A stretch of 7,785 nt of DNA, from contig SKPT01000373.1 in assembly GCA_007119405.1 (NCBI GenBank), positions 1 to 7,785 on the forward strand, read 5' to 3'. Source of the DNA: Phycisphaeraceae bacterium. Its GTDB lineage: Bacteria > Planctomycetota > Phycisphaerae > Phycisphaerales > Phycisphaeraceae. The notes beneath the pieces were generated by a model. It did no database searches. It was not told the origin of the DNA and saw only the letters and a list, made by a program, of their open reading frames with translations. Shown here piece after piece: positions 1-6,718 of the stretch (positions are counted from its first letter, which is position 1; each line of letters opens with the position of its first letter). Made by a program: the position numbers and the translations under genes.

Positions 1-2274
1 GCTCGCCTCCGGCGACCGGCCGTCGACCGTCAGCTCCGCCGGCAGCGGGGCGTCGGGCAGGTAGCCGAGGATGATCAGCCGCCGTCCCGTCGTCAGGTGG
101 GTGATGTCCAGCGACCGGCCGACGGCGCGGTCATAGGCCGTGGCGCCGCGTCCGAATCGGCCGGTCTGGCGGAAGTTGGGCGGGGGCAACGCGCTGTAGA
201 AGCTGAGCATCTCCACCGCCTGGAGGATCTCGTTGTCGGCCATGGCGATCTGCAAAGGGTCCAGGTCCGTGAAGCGATGCCCCGTGCGCTGGCCGATGAG
301 CGTGCCGAGAAAGCCCTCCGTGTTCCACAGCCGCTCGTCGGTGTACTCGCGCGGCCGACGCACGAGGCGCGTCGCCTCGCTGGGCGGGGCGAGCTCGAGG
401 ATCTCGCCCGGCTCCCATCGGCCGTGCCGCCACAACCACGGGCTCTGGCCCTGGCCCGGGGCGTAGAGGATCAGCACGTCGCGCAGCGCCGACGGCAGGC
501 CGTGCGACAGCCGACCGGCCGGCCAGGCGCTGGCGATGCGCAGGTCGCGCCCGCGCGGCGTCGCCGCCAGTGGGCCGAGGTCCTCGAGCCCGCCGAGGCG
601 GTTCAGGTGAAACTGCTTGGCCGTGGCGCGCACGGGCACGTCCAGCCGATGCGGCGCCGCGGCGTTGAAGACATAGGGCTGGGGATCGAGAAACCCCGCC
701 GACTCGCCCGCGACGGCGAAGCCCGGGCTCGCCAGCAGGTCGTGCCGGGCAAGCGGGTCGTCGCCCGCGAGCTCGACGCTGGCCCGGCCGAAATCCGGCA
801 CGTACAGCGACAGCCAGCTCTGCGTCCGCGCGAGCCCGGTGTTGGCGTCGACGTCGAGCACCGAAAAGTGCACGATGGCCGGCTGATTCGAGCGCACCAG
901 CATCGCCCCGCCCCACGTCAGGCCGGTGAACACCACCACCACCGCGACGAAGGCGAGCCAACTGTGCTGCACCAGCTTGCGACGCTTGAGCCCGACGTGA
1001 GCGATGGGCCCGGCCACCAGCCAGTACAGCCCGAACAGCAGCACCGCCCCGGCGAGGACCGGCCCGGCGGTGTGGCGCATGGCGATCAGCGAGGGCACGA
1101 AACGCCCCAGCTCCACGCGCTCGCGCATGTCCGGCCGGTTCATCTCCTGGGCCTGGATCTGCTCCCGGGCGACCTCCGGCTCGAAGACGGGAGCCGGCCA
1201 ATGGAAGATGTCGTTCCACAAGCGGTGACGGCCGTTGGGCAAGCCCATCGCCCGCAGCTCGCTCGACGCCAGGTCCAGCCCCACGAGCGTAACGCGCCCG
1301 AAGCCCACCCGTCGGGCCACGACGAGCGGGCGGTTCTCCCGGTCGCGCAGCAGCACGTCGATGCCCGCCAGCCCGCGCGCCCCCTCAACATCGAAGCTGA
1401 CGTACTCGACGGGCGTCGGGTTGTCGGTCTGCGGCACGCCCGCCCAGGCCGGCGGCACCGCCTCGACGCGGTTGAGCCTCGCCTCCGGCACCGGGAACAG
1501 GTCGCGCAGCTCCGAGCCGGTCCACCACTGGCCCACGGCCGGGACGACGATCACCATGTGCCCGCCGCGGCGGACCCATTGGCGCAGGGCGTCGCGCTGG
1601 TCCAGCGTCAGGTCCACGTGATCGGGTCGGCCGCCGTCGCGGGTCCAGATCAGCGTCTGGTACGACGCCAGGCCGTACCAGCGATCGGGCAGCTCCGGCA
1701 GCGACAGGCCGCGCACCAGCGCGATGGCCTCGTGCTGGGTGAAGCGGTGGGTGTAGGGCTCCAGGCCCAGCGGCGCACTGCCGAAGACGCCCACCAGCGC
1801 CTGGCGCGCGTCGAGCCAGGAGCGGGCGGTGACGGACTGGCTGGCGAGCAGGCGGGAGGTGTCGGCGTCCAGGACCTGGATGCTCCACGCGGAGCGCGCC
1901 CCGCCGGCCGGGCGTGTCGCCGGGGGCACGGCGTAGAGCCAGAGCGGCTCGCGCCGGTGGGCGTCGAGCGTCAGCGGGCCGCGCTGGGCGTGGACGGTGT
2001 CGCCATCGGGGTCGCTGTGGACCCAGCGGACGATGATGTCGCGGGCGGTGGGGCTGTGGCTGATGAGCGTGACGCGCAGCGGCGTCGGGTCGCCGGCGCG
2101 GACGGCGCCGGCGTGGCCCAGGGCCAGGGGGTCGATCTCCAGGCTGACGCCGCCGATCGCCGGGGCCGCCTGGGCGCGCACGGGGCTGCCGTGCCAGGCC
2201 GGCGGTGCGAAAGCCGCGACCAGCAAGGCCAGGCAAAGGACACGGACTGGCGGGCAGAGCCCCGGCATGGGCAT
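1..2274 (-). CDS. Large secreted/membrane protein, DUF4350/GATase-like, C-terminus beyond window
   Basis: Hand translation of the minus strand from ATG at 2274 gives 758 codons without a stop, running off the window edge. Residues about 11-36 form a signal peptide (hydrophobic core LCLALLVAAFA, then AQA). Residues 40-150 look like a beta-sandwich. Residues 155-335 resemble the glutamine-amidotransferase-like domain of planctomycete membrane proteins (LVGVFGS, LPDRWYGL, LRQWVRRGGHMVIVV, GFGRVTLVGLDL). Two membrane helices follow at about 404-426 and 439-460, then a long domain without a recognised motif. An in-frame TGA lies upstream and no earlier ATG follows it. A second ATG at 2268 is an equally good start, because a TAAACT box on the minus strand lies exactly 7 nt before it. 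Similar proteins sit beside MoxR/DUF58/BatA genes in planctomycetes; no such neighbour is visible here. The function is unknown. The family assignment is from memory of sequence style, while the reading frame is secure. Confidence 0.85.
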   Translation of the reverse strand, partial: MPMPGLCPPVRVLCLALLVAAFAPPAWHGSPVRAQAAPAIGGVSLEIDPLALGHAGAVRAGDPTPLRVTLISHSPTARDIIVRWVHSDPDGDTVHAQRGPLTLDAHRREPLWLYAVPPATRPAGGARSAWSIQVLDADTSRLLASQSVTARSWLDARQALVGVFGSAPLGLEPYTHRFTQHEAIALVRGLSLPELPDRWYGLASYQTLIWTRDGGRPDHVDLTLDQRDALRQWVRRGGHMVIVVPAVGQWWTGSELRDLFPVPEARLNRVEAVPPAWAGVPQTDNPTPVEYVSFDVEGARGLAGIDVLLRDRENRPLVVARRVGFGRVTLVGLDLASSELRAMGLPNGRHRLWNDIFHWPAPVFEPEVAREQIQAQEMNRPDMRERVELGRFVPSLIAMRHTAGPVLAGAVLLFGLYWLVAGPIAHVGLKRRKLVQHSWLAFVAVVVVFTGLTWGGAMLVRSNQPAIVHFSVLDVDANTGLARTQSWLSLYVPDFGRASVELAGDDPLARHDLLASPGFAVAGESAGFLDPQPYVFNAAAPHRLDVPVRATAKQFHLNRLGGLEDLGPLAATPRGRDLRIASAWPAGRLSHGLPSALRDVLILYAPGQGQSPWLWRHGRWEPGEILELAPPSEATRLVRRPREYTDERLWNTEGFLGTLIGQRTGHRFTDLDPLQIAMADNEILQAVEMLSFYSALPPPNFRQTGRFGRGATAYDRAVGRSLDITHLTTGRRLIILGYLPDAPLPAELTVDGRSPEAS

Positions 2275-2275
2275 G

Positions 2276-2281
2276 AGTTTA
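2276..2281 (-). promoter_or_regulatory. Candidate -10 box (TAAACT) of the large membrane protein gene
   Basis: The minus strand reads TAAACT, then 7 nt, then the second ATG at 2268 (only 1 nt to the first ATG at 2274). There is no Shine-Dalgarno. Spacing of 7 nt is what a leaderless transcript needs, and it equals the spacing of the TATACT box ahead of pyrC. No convincing -35 was seen: TTGTGG on the minus strand at 2303-2308 would need a 21-nt spacer. Confidence 0.4.
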
Positions 2282-2295
2282 GCACGCGCGGGGGG

Positions 2296-2321
2296 CCGGG
2301 CACCACAAAAATGTGCCCCGG
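2296..2321. repeat. Hairpin with A-rich loop in the divergent intergenic region
   Basis: Arm CCGGGCAC (2296-2303) pairs with GTGCCCCGG (2313-2321), with one bulged C and a 9-nt loop containing AAAAA. It lies between two divergent genes, so it could be a bidirectional regulatory structure or a protein-binding dyad. There is no evidence for which. Confidence 0.45.
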
Positions 2322-2326
2322 GTCAA

Positions 2327-2345
2327 GGCCGGGCCCCGACCGGCC
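2327..2345. repeat. Hairpin GGCCGG/CCGGCC next to the start of the small membrane protein
   Basis: A perfect 6-bp stem (2327-2332 with 2340-2345) and a 7-nt loop end one base before ATG 2347. If transcribed, the structure would hide the region upstream of ATG 2347, which favours ATG 2359 as the usable start or implies translational control. High local GC makes such short stems common by chance. Confidence 0.35.
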
Positions 2346-2358
2346 GATGCCAGCGGTG

Positions 2359-2547
2359 ATGAGCGAGCCGAGCCTGCTGCTGGCGCTGGTGCTGGTATTC
2401 GCCGGCCTGGGCTACGGGCTGGTCACCGCCGTCCTGGCGACCATGGCCACCCACGCCGAGCATGAGACCGCCTATCACGACCTGCGGGTCGCCGCGCGCC
2501 GGCGCGAGCTCGAACGCCTGCGCCAGCAGCGCGATCGCAACCAGTAA
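2359..2547 (+). CDS. Small single-pass membrane protein (62 aa), function unknown
   Basis: From ATG 2359 the product is 62 residues: MSEP, a hydrophobic helix at about 5-29 with no charged residues, then a polar, strongly basic tail (HETAYHDLRVAARRRELERLRQQRD) likely to form an amphipathic or coiled-coil helix in the cytoplasm. A single helix plus charged tail resembles CcmD-like or other small bitopic subunits, but no diagnostic residue is present and no cytochrome c maturation gene is nearby. An alternative start at 2347 adds MPAV. The same frame stays open far upstream, antisense to the large membrane protein gene, but that part is Pro/Arg/Gly/Ala-rich and has no protein-like pattern, so only this end is called. 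No Shine-Dalgarno was seen. It is a real gene more likely than not, because the hydrophobic-then-basic pattern differs sharply from surrounding shadow frames. Confidence 0.55.
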   Translation: MSEPSLLLALVLVFAGLGYGLVTAVLATMATHAEHETAYHDLRVAARRRELERLRQQRDRNQ

Positions 2548-2568
2548 GGACATGTGTGAGAAGGCGGC

Positions 2569-2596
2569 CACACAGCATCCCGAAGGGTGCTGTGTG
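2569..2596. repeat. Strong hairpin CACACAGCA/TGCTGTGTG, possible terminator or small repeat
   Basis: Nine perfect base pairs (2569-2577 with 2588-2596), then a single bulged T, then CCC/GGG closing a GAA loop. It starts 22 nt after the stop codon of the small membrane protein and could end that transcript, but there is no T-run after it. A related hairpin follows at 2624-2643 and both carry the same word CACACAGCA on the left, so it may instead be one member of a dispersed hairpin repeat. Confidence 0.6.
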
Positions 2597-2619
2597 CCGC
2601 GGCCATCCACCGTTGATCG

Positions 2620-2643
2620 CACACAGCAGCCTTCAGCGTGCTG
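2620..2643. repeat. Second, related hairpin (CAGCA-GC / GC-G-TGCTG)
   Basis: The left side repeats CACACAGCA (2620-2628), identical to 2569-2577 and 51 nt downstream of it. CAGCA (2624-2628) pairs with TGCTG (2639-2643), then GC/GC closes a CTTCA loop with one bulged G. The design matches the first hairpin: outer AGCA/TGCT stem, one bulge, a short GC inner stem and a small loop. The outer CACA is not paired here, so this looks like a decayed copy. Confidence 0.45.
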
Positions 2644-2696
2644 CGGGCACCCACCCGAGGTAGCGGGCCATTCCCCGGGACCGCCGGCCGCGGCTT

Positions 2697-2702
2697 TATA
2701 CT
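2697..2702 (+). promoter_or_regulatory. Candidate -10 box (TATACT) of pyrC, leaderless start
   Basis: TATACT matches the bacterial -10 consensus at five of six positions and is a conspicuous AT-rich word in GC-rich sequence. Only 7 nt separate it from the pyrC ATG at 2710, so transcription would begin at or next to the start codon. No Shine-Dalgarno is present. No good -35 was seen; TTCCCC at 2671-2676 would need a 20-nt spacer. Confidence 0.55.
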
Positions 2703-2709
2703 GTCGCCG

Positions 2710-4062
2710 ATGCCGCGACTGACCATCATCAACGGGCGGGTCATCGACCCGGCGAACCAGCTCGACGAGCCGGCGGACGTGGTCCTGGACGATGGCCGCG
2801 TCCTCGAGGTGACGCAGCTCGGCAAGGCGGCGCGCGAGCCCGGGCCCGGGCACACGGTCGTCGACGCCGCCGGCTGCATCGTCGCCCCGGGGCTGATCGA
2901 CCCGCACGTGCACTTCCGCGAGCCGGGCCAGGAGGACAAGGAGACGATCGCCAGCGGTGCGGCCGCGGCGGTGGCCGGCGGGTTCACCAGCGTCTGCTGC
3001 ATGCCCAACACGGTTCCGGCGCTGGACGACGAAGGGCGCATCGACTTCGTCTATCGCCAGGCCCAGCGGGCCGGGCTGGCCAACGTCTTTCCGGTCGGCG
3101 CGGTGACCAAGGGCCGCGCCGGCGAGGAGCTGGCGGAGATCGCGCTGATGGCCCGCAACGGCGCGGTGGGCTTTTCGGACGACGGCACGGCCGTGGCCCG
3201 CGCCGACGTCTGCGCCAAGGCGCTGAGCTACATCGCCATGACGGGCAAGGTCTTCATGCAGCACTGCGAGGACCCGAAGCTTGGCGGGGGGGCGATGAAC
3301 GCCGGGCCCATCGCCACGCGGCTGGGATTGAGCGGCTGGCCACGCGTCGCCGAGGAGCTGATCATCCAGCGTGACATCCTGCTCAACCGCCATCAGAACT
3401 TCACCTGTCGCTACCACGTACAGCACCTCTCCTCCGGCGGGAGCGTGGAGCTGGTGCGCCAGGCCAGAGCCGACCTGTTCGGCCGGGCGGCGATCACCGC
3501 GGAGGCTTCGCCGCACCATCTGCTGCTGACGGACGAAGCGTGCGTGGGTTACGACACGAACCACAAGATGAACCCGCCGCTGCGCGAGCGCCGCGACATC
3601 GAGGCCCTGCTCGAGGGCATCGCCGACGGCACGATCACCGTGCTGGCGACCGATCACGCCCCGCACACCGCCGAGGAGAAGGAGCTGGAGTTCGCGGCCG
3701 CACCGTACGGGATCATCGGCCTGGAGTGCGCCCTGCCGCTGTACGCCAGGGCGCTGATCGAAACCGGGACGATCGATTGGCCGACGATGCTCGCGATGTT
3801 GACGGTCAACCCCGCGAAGCTGTGCGGGCTCGAGGGCAAGGGCACGCTCGGCGTCGGCGGCGAGGCGGATGTGACGATCATCGATCCGGCCGAGGCGTGG
3901 ACCATCGACGTGCACCAGTTCAAGAGCAAGGCGCGCAACTGCCCGTTCCACGGCTGGCGCGTGCAGGGCCGTGCGGCGGTGACGATCGTCGGCGGCGAAA
4001 TCAAGCACGTGACGGACGCGGGGCGTGTCAAGGGCACCGACGGATCGGTCGCGGCGCGTTAG
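2710..4062 (+). CDS. pyrC: Dihydroorotase, class I
   Basis: This 450-residue cytoplasmic amidohydrolase catalyses reversible cyclisation of N-carbamoyl-aspartate to dihydroorotate, the third step of pyrimidine synthesis. Visible motifs are the N-terminal strand LTIINGRVIDP, the metal-binding DPHVHFREPG (His66, His68, with Arg70 for substrate), MPN at 98-100, FSDDG at 155-159, the metal histidines in QHCED (His185) and HVQHLSS (His236/239), EASPHH at 265-270, and the catalytic ATDHAPH at 313-319 (Asp315). Class I enzymes use an Asp in the FSDDG segment rather than a carboxylated Lys, and this sequence fits. The length is typical (about 420-450). All key residues are present, so it should be active. 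ATG 2710 matches the family N-terminus and sits 7 nt after TATACT; an earlier in-frame ATG at 2638 would add unrelated sequence across the hairpin region. No pyrB lies beside it in this window, so it seems to be transcribed alone. Confidence 0.96.
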   Translation: MPRLTIINGRVIDPANQLDEPADVVLDDGRVLEVTQLGKAAREPGPGHTVVDAAGCIVAPGLIDPHVHFREPGQEDKETIASGAAAAVAGGFTSVCCMPNTVPALDDEGRIDFVYRQAQRAGLANVFPVGAVTKGRAGEELAEIALMARNGAVGFSDDGTAVARADVCAKALSYIAMTGKVFMQHCEDPKLGGGAMNAGPIATRLGLSGWPRVAEELIIQRDILLNRHQNFTCRYHVQHLSSGGSVELVRQARADLFGRAAITAEASPHHLLLTDEACVGYDTNHKMNPPLRERRDIEALLEGIADGTITVLATDHAPHTAEEKELEFAAAPYGIIGLECALPLYARALIETGTIDWPTMLAMLTVNPAKLCGLEGKGTLGVGGEADVTIIDPAEAWTIDVHQFKSKARNCPFHGWRVQGRAAVTIVGGEIKHVTDAGRVKGTDGSVAAR

Positions 4063-4064
4063 CC

Positions 4065-4081
4065 GTCGCCCCAGGGGCGAC
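4065..4081 (+). terminator. Palindrome immediately after pyrC, possible terminator
   Basis: GTCGCCCC-A-GGGGCGAC is a perfect palindrome of 8-bp arms around one central base, starting 2 nt after the pyrC stop codon. The position and GC strength suit a transcript end, but no T-run follows directly; the nearest run of six T is at 4149-4154. It is either a non-canonical terminator or a 3'-end stabilising stem. Confidence 0.4.
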
Positions 4082-4240
4082 GCGGGGCTTGGGAGCGTCC
4101 AAGGCCTGCCGCGCCGTCCCAGGCCCGTGGCATCCAGGAACGGCGCACTTTTTTCTGGAACTGCTCCATTCAAGCCGGTATGGTGGAGTCGTACGCCGCC
4201 CTGCACCGGACTGGGCGGCCTCGCCGACAGCGCATGTGAC

Positions 4241-4248
4241 AAAGGGGG
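4241..4248 (+). promoter_or_regulatory. Shine-Dalgarno (AAAGGGGG) of the PEP-CTERM protein gene
   Basis: A purine block ends 4 nt before ATG 4253. It fixes the start of this gene inside a longer open frame that begins at 4025. It is the only clear ribosome-binding site in the window, whereas the other genes lack one. Confidence 0.6.
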
Positions 4249-4252
4249 CAAA

Positions 4253-6718
4253 ATGGACAAGCGATCGCGATGCCTGGCGGGCGTGCTCGCCACGCTGCTG
4301 CTCGCCGCACCGGCGGCGGGCGATGATGTTTTTCATCGCTGGATCAACCCGCAGGGCGGGAACCTTCGTGACGCGGACAATTGGGACCAGGACGACTGGC
4401 CCAACTGGGGTGACACGGCGGTGTTCGACCTCGACGCGACGTACACCGCTTCGGTGGTGGACAACCCGAGCATTTTCGGCGTCCGGGGCCTGCGCGTCCT
4501 CAGTGGTGACGTGACCCTGGACATGTTGGATCGGCGTTTCATCGTCTCGGATGCGGACGCCGACCGGGCCATTGTCAGCGGCGATCCCGCCAGCACGCCG
4601 ACGCTTCGGGTGGTTGGCCAGTTGCGCGTCGACGGCGGTGGCGATGCGGAGTTGCGCGTCGCCGACGAGGAGGGGTCTGCGGGCAACCTCGTGCTTGACG
4701 GCGAGCATGGGTTTCTCAACCGCTTCGCCCCCGTCCACGTCGGGTACGCCGGGACGGGAACCATGCTGCTTGACCATTCGGCCGTCAGCAGTGGCTCCTA
4801 CCCGTTGATCCTGGGCACGATGGCGACGGGCCACGGTACCCTCACCGTGCGCCGAAGCGAGTGGGACGGGTGGCCGGGCGGTATCGCCGATGGCGCGCGA
4901 GGCGAGGTGGTCGTCGGGGGCCAGGGGACTGGCATCCTGATCGTCGAGGATGGCGGATACGCCGAGGTCACGGTCGTCGGCCGCGACGCCGGCAGCGTGG
5001 GCAGTGTGACCGTTGGCAGTGGCGACCCCGAGTCAACCGAGGCGACCGTGTGGATCGATCGCGGTGCCGTCGGTCTGAAGGGCCAGGGCACCATTCTCGT
5101 CCAGGACGGCGGTTACCTGCGAACCGGTAGTTCCTTTACCGACAGGTTCGACGTCGGTGGCGCCGCAGGCTCCGAGGGCAGCGTGGTCGTGCGCGGCTCG
5201 CACGCCGAGTGGTCTTCGGGACCCCAGGTCAACGTCGGCTTCTATCTGCGTGACGAGATCCTGCATACTGGTGGGCAGGGGTCGATCATCGTCGAACAAG
5301 GCGGCTACGCACGCGGCTTCGACTGGCACATCGGCCGAGCCGGCGGCTCGCAGGGGACGGTGCTCATACGCGACGCCGGATCGAGCATGACAGGACGCTA
5401 TCTGTTTCTGGGTGGCGCCGCGTCGCCCCCGCCGCTCGATCCTTCCGAGAATCCTGACGGCGGCGGGGGAACGGTGCGCGTGGAAAACGGCGGCCATCTG
5501 CGGACCACGCGTCACGCCTACCTGGGCTTCGACGGTGGCACCACCAACCAGGTGATCATCCAAGGCGCTGGTTCGCATTGGGACGCCAGGGCTGACCCTG
5601 ATACCGGCTTCCACGCCCGTCTGCTCATTGGCTGGGCAGGTGTCGGCGAGTTGACCATCAAAAACGCCGGCTTCGTCGAAAGCGATGGTACCTCCATCGC
5701 CCTCGTGCCGACCGGCCAGGGCACCGCCACCGTGCGCGACCCCGGCTCCGCGTGGGTCAACCGCGACGACATGCGCATCGGCGGGGTCAGCAGCCCCGCC
5801 GGCATCGGGCAGGTCCACGTCGAGCAAGCCGCCCGCCTGCACGCCGGTTACCACCTGCACCTCTGGCACGACCAGGCCACGCTCAGCATCAACACCGGCG
5901 GCGCCGCGTCCGTCGGCTCGCTCGACGACCCCGCCGACCTCGACCTGCTCCCCGACGACACGCTGCACGTCAACGAAGCCGGCCACGTTTCGGGCGAGGG
6001 CGCCATCACCGTCGCCACCTTCGCCAACGCCGGGGCCGTCACCGCCGGCCTCGCACGCGACGAAGACGCCGCGCCCGCCCCCGGCACGCTCAGCCTCGCC
6101 GGCAGCTACCAGCAGCACGCCGCCGGCGAACTCAACGTCGCCATCGACCAGCAAGGCCACAGCCTGCTCGACGTCACCGGCAGCGCGACGCTCGCCGGGA
6201 CGCTCGCCGTGGACATCGTCGGCGACCCGGCCGGGATCGTCGGCCAAAGCTCCCAGGTGCTCGCCGCGTCCAGCGTGGACGGGCAGTTCGACGGCGTGCT
6301 CGCCATCGAGCGTGACGACCTCTACGTCGAGACGCTTTACACCTCGCAAGGCGTCGCCGTCACGCCCGGCCTCGTCGGCGACATGAACCGCGACGGCGTC
6401 GTGGACACCGGCGACGTAGCGCCCTTCGTGCTGGCGCTGACCGACCCGGCCGCGTACGTGAGCCAGCACGGCGTCGACCCGGCACTTGCCGGTGATGTCA
6501 ACGGCGACGGCGTGTTCGACACCGGCGACGTCGCCCCGTTCGTGGCGATGCTGGTCCAGTCCGACGCGGCCGTGCCCGAACCGGCCAGCCTCACCGCCCT
6601 TGTGCTGGCCGCCGCGCTGCTGTGGCGACGGCGTCTGGCACGGACAAGCTCCGCGGACTCCGCTTGTCAGTGGTCCCCGCCGGCTTCACACAGCATCGGC
6701 CAAACCTTCAAGGGATGA
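4253..6718 (+). CDS. Secreted T5SS/PEP-CTERM-type beta-repeat protein with two dockerin-like loops and PEP-CTERM anchor
   Basis: Product of 821 residues, probably exported and sorted to the envelope. A signal peptide spans about 1-23 (KRSRCLAGVLATLLLAAPAAG). Residues 25-60 carry the W-x-NPQGGN-x-DADNW motif typical of planctomycete and verrucomicrobial repeat proteins. Residues about 160-535 are degenerate beta-strand repeats of the style GxGTxxVxxGGxLxxxxxxxVG, matching the T5SS/PEP-CTERM-associated repeat type. Residues about 609-665 resemble the final GSYxQ...GELxVxID region of such proteins. Two calcium-loop repeats follow: DMNRDGVVDTGD (710-721) and DVNGDGVFDTGD (748-759). The sorting signal has PEP at 775-777, a hydrophobic helix at 778-791 and RRR at 792-794. 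By family knowledge an exosortase would cut near PEP; none is encoded here. Oddly, 27 residues follow RRR, whereas such proteins normally end within a few residues. The biological role (surface layer, matrix or adhesion) is not known. Confidence 0.9.
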   Translation: MDKRSRCLAGVLATLLLAAPAAGDDVFHRWINPQGGNLRDADNWDQDDWPNWGDTAVFDLDATYTASVVDNPSIFGVRGLRVLSGDVTLDMLDRRFIVSDADADRAIVSGDPASTPTLRVVGQLRVDGGGDAELRVADEEGSAGNLVLDGEHGFLNRFAPVHVGYAGTGTMLLDHSAVSSGSYPLILGTMATGHGTLTVRRSEWDGWPGGIADGARGEVVVGGQGTGILIVEDGGYAEVTVVGRDAGSVGSVTVGSGDPESTEATVWIDRGAVGLKGQGTILVQDGGYLRTGSSFTDRFDVGGAAGSEGSVVVRGSHAEWSSGPQVNVGFYLRDEILHTGGQGSIIVEQGGYARGFDWHIGRAGGSQGTVLIRDAGSSMTGRYLFLGGAASPPPLDPSENPDGGGGTVRVENGGHLRTTRHAYLGFDGGTTNQVIIQGAGSHWDARADPDTGFHARLLIGWAGVGELTIKNAGFVESDGTSIALVPTGQGTATVRDPGSAWVNRDDMRIGGVSSPAGIGQVHVEQAARLHAGYHLHLWHDQATLSINTGGAASVGSLDDPADLDLLPDDTLHVNEAGHVSGEGAITVATFANAGAVTAGLARDEDAAPAPGTLSLAGSYQQHAAGELNVAIDQQGHSLLDVTGSATLAGTLAVDIVGDPAGIVGQSSQVLAASSVDGQFDGVLAIERDDLYVETLYTSQGVAVTPGLVGDMNRDGVVDTGDVAPFVLALTDPAAYVSQHGVDPALAGDVNGDGVFDTGDVAPFVAMLVQSDAAVPEPASLTALVLAAALLWRRRLARTSSADSACQWSPPASHSIGQTFKG
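6643..6668. repeat. Inverted repeat GACAAGC/GCTTGTC inside the extended 3' end of the PEP-CTERM gene
   Basis: Perfect 7-bp arms (6643-6649 and 6662-6668) flank 12 nt that themselves contain the alternative hairpin GCGGA-C-TCCGC. It lies exactly in the abnormal tail after the RRR end of the sorting signal. It may be a terminator-like stem reached by read-through of a lost stop codon, or an inserted small repeat. No T-run follows. Confidence 0.45.

Larger units (their letters stand above)
4063..4252. other. Intergenic region between pyrC and the PEP-CTERM protein gene
   Basis: This 190-nt spacer holds the palindrome at 4065-4081, a small CTTGG/CCAAG dyad around 4088-4103, and a T-run at 4149-4154 within a locally AT-richer stretch (about 4148-4185). 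A weak -10-like word TATGGT lies at 4179-4184. The promoter of the downstream gene is expected here but cannot be placed with confidence. Confidence 0.35.

Noticed and set aside
131..2306. Several minus-strand frames in other phases (131-1219, 1140-1391, 1385-2236, 1971-2306)
   Set aside because: They are Arg/Pro/Gly/Ala- or Ser/Thr-rich shadows of the continuous 758-codon frame that carries the signal peptide and membrane helices.
2569..2596. Classical Rho-independent terminator
   Set aside because: The stem is strong but no T-run follows on either strand, so it is listed as a repeat with a possible termination role.
4025..4252. Upstream extension of the PEP-CTERM protein (frame open from 4025)
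   Set aside because: It overlaps the end of pyrC. The Shine-Dalgarno and the signal peptide both place the start at 4253.
2323..4293. 656-codon minus-strand frame opposite pyrC
   Set aside because: It lies antisense to a dihydroorotase with all catalytic motifs. Its composition (RHADLQVGR-rich) is typical of a codon-bias shadow.
5033..6469. 478-codon minus-strand frame opposite the PEP-CTERM protein gene
   Set aside because: It is antisense to the repeat, dockerin and PEP-CTERM coding region. It is Gly/Val/Ala/Asp-rich with no motifs.
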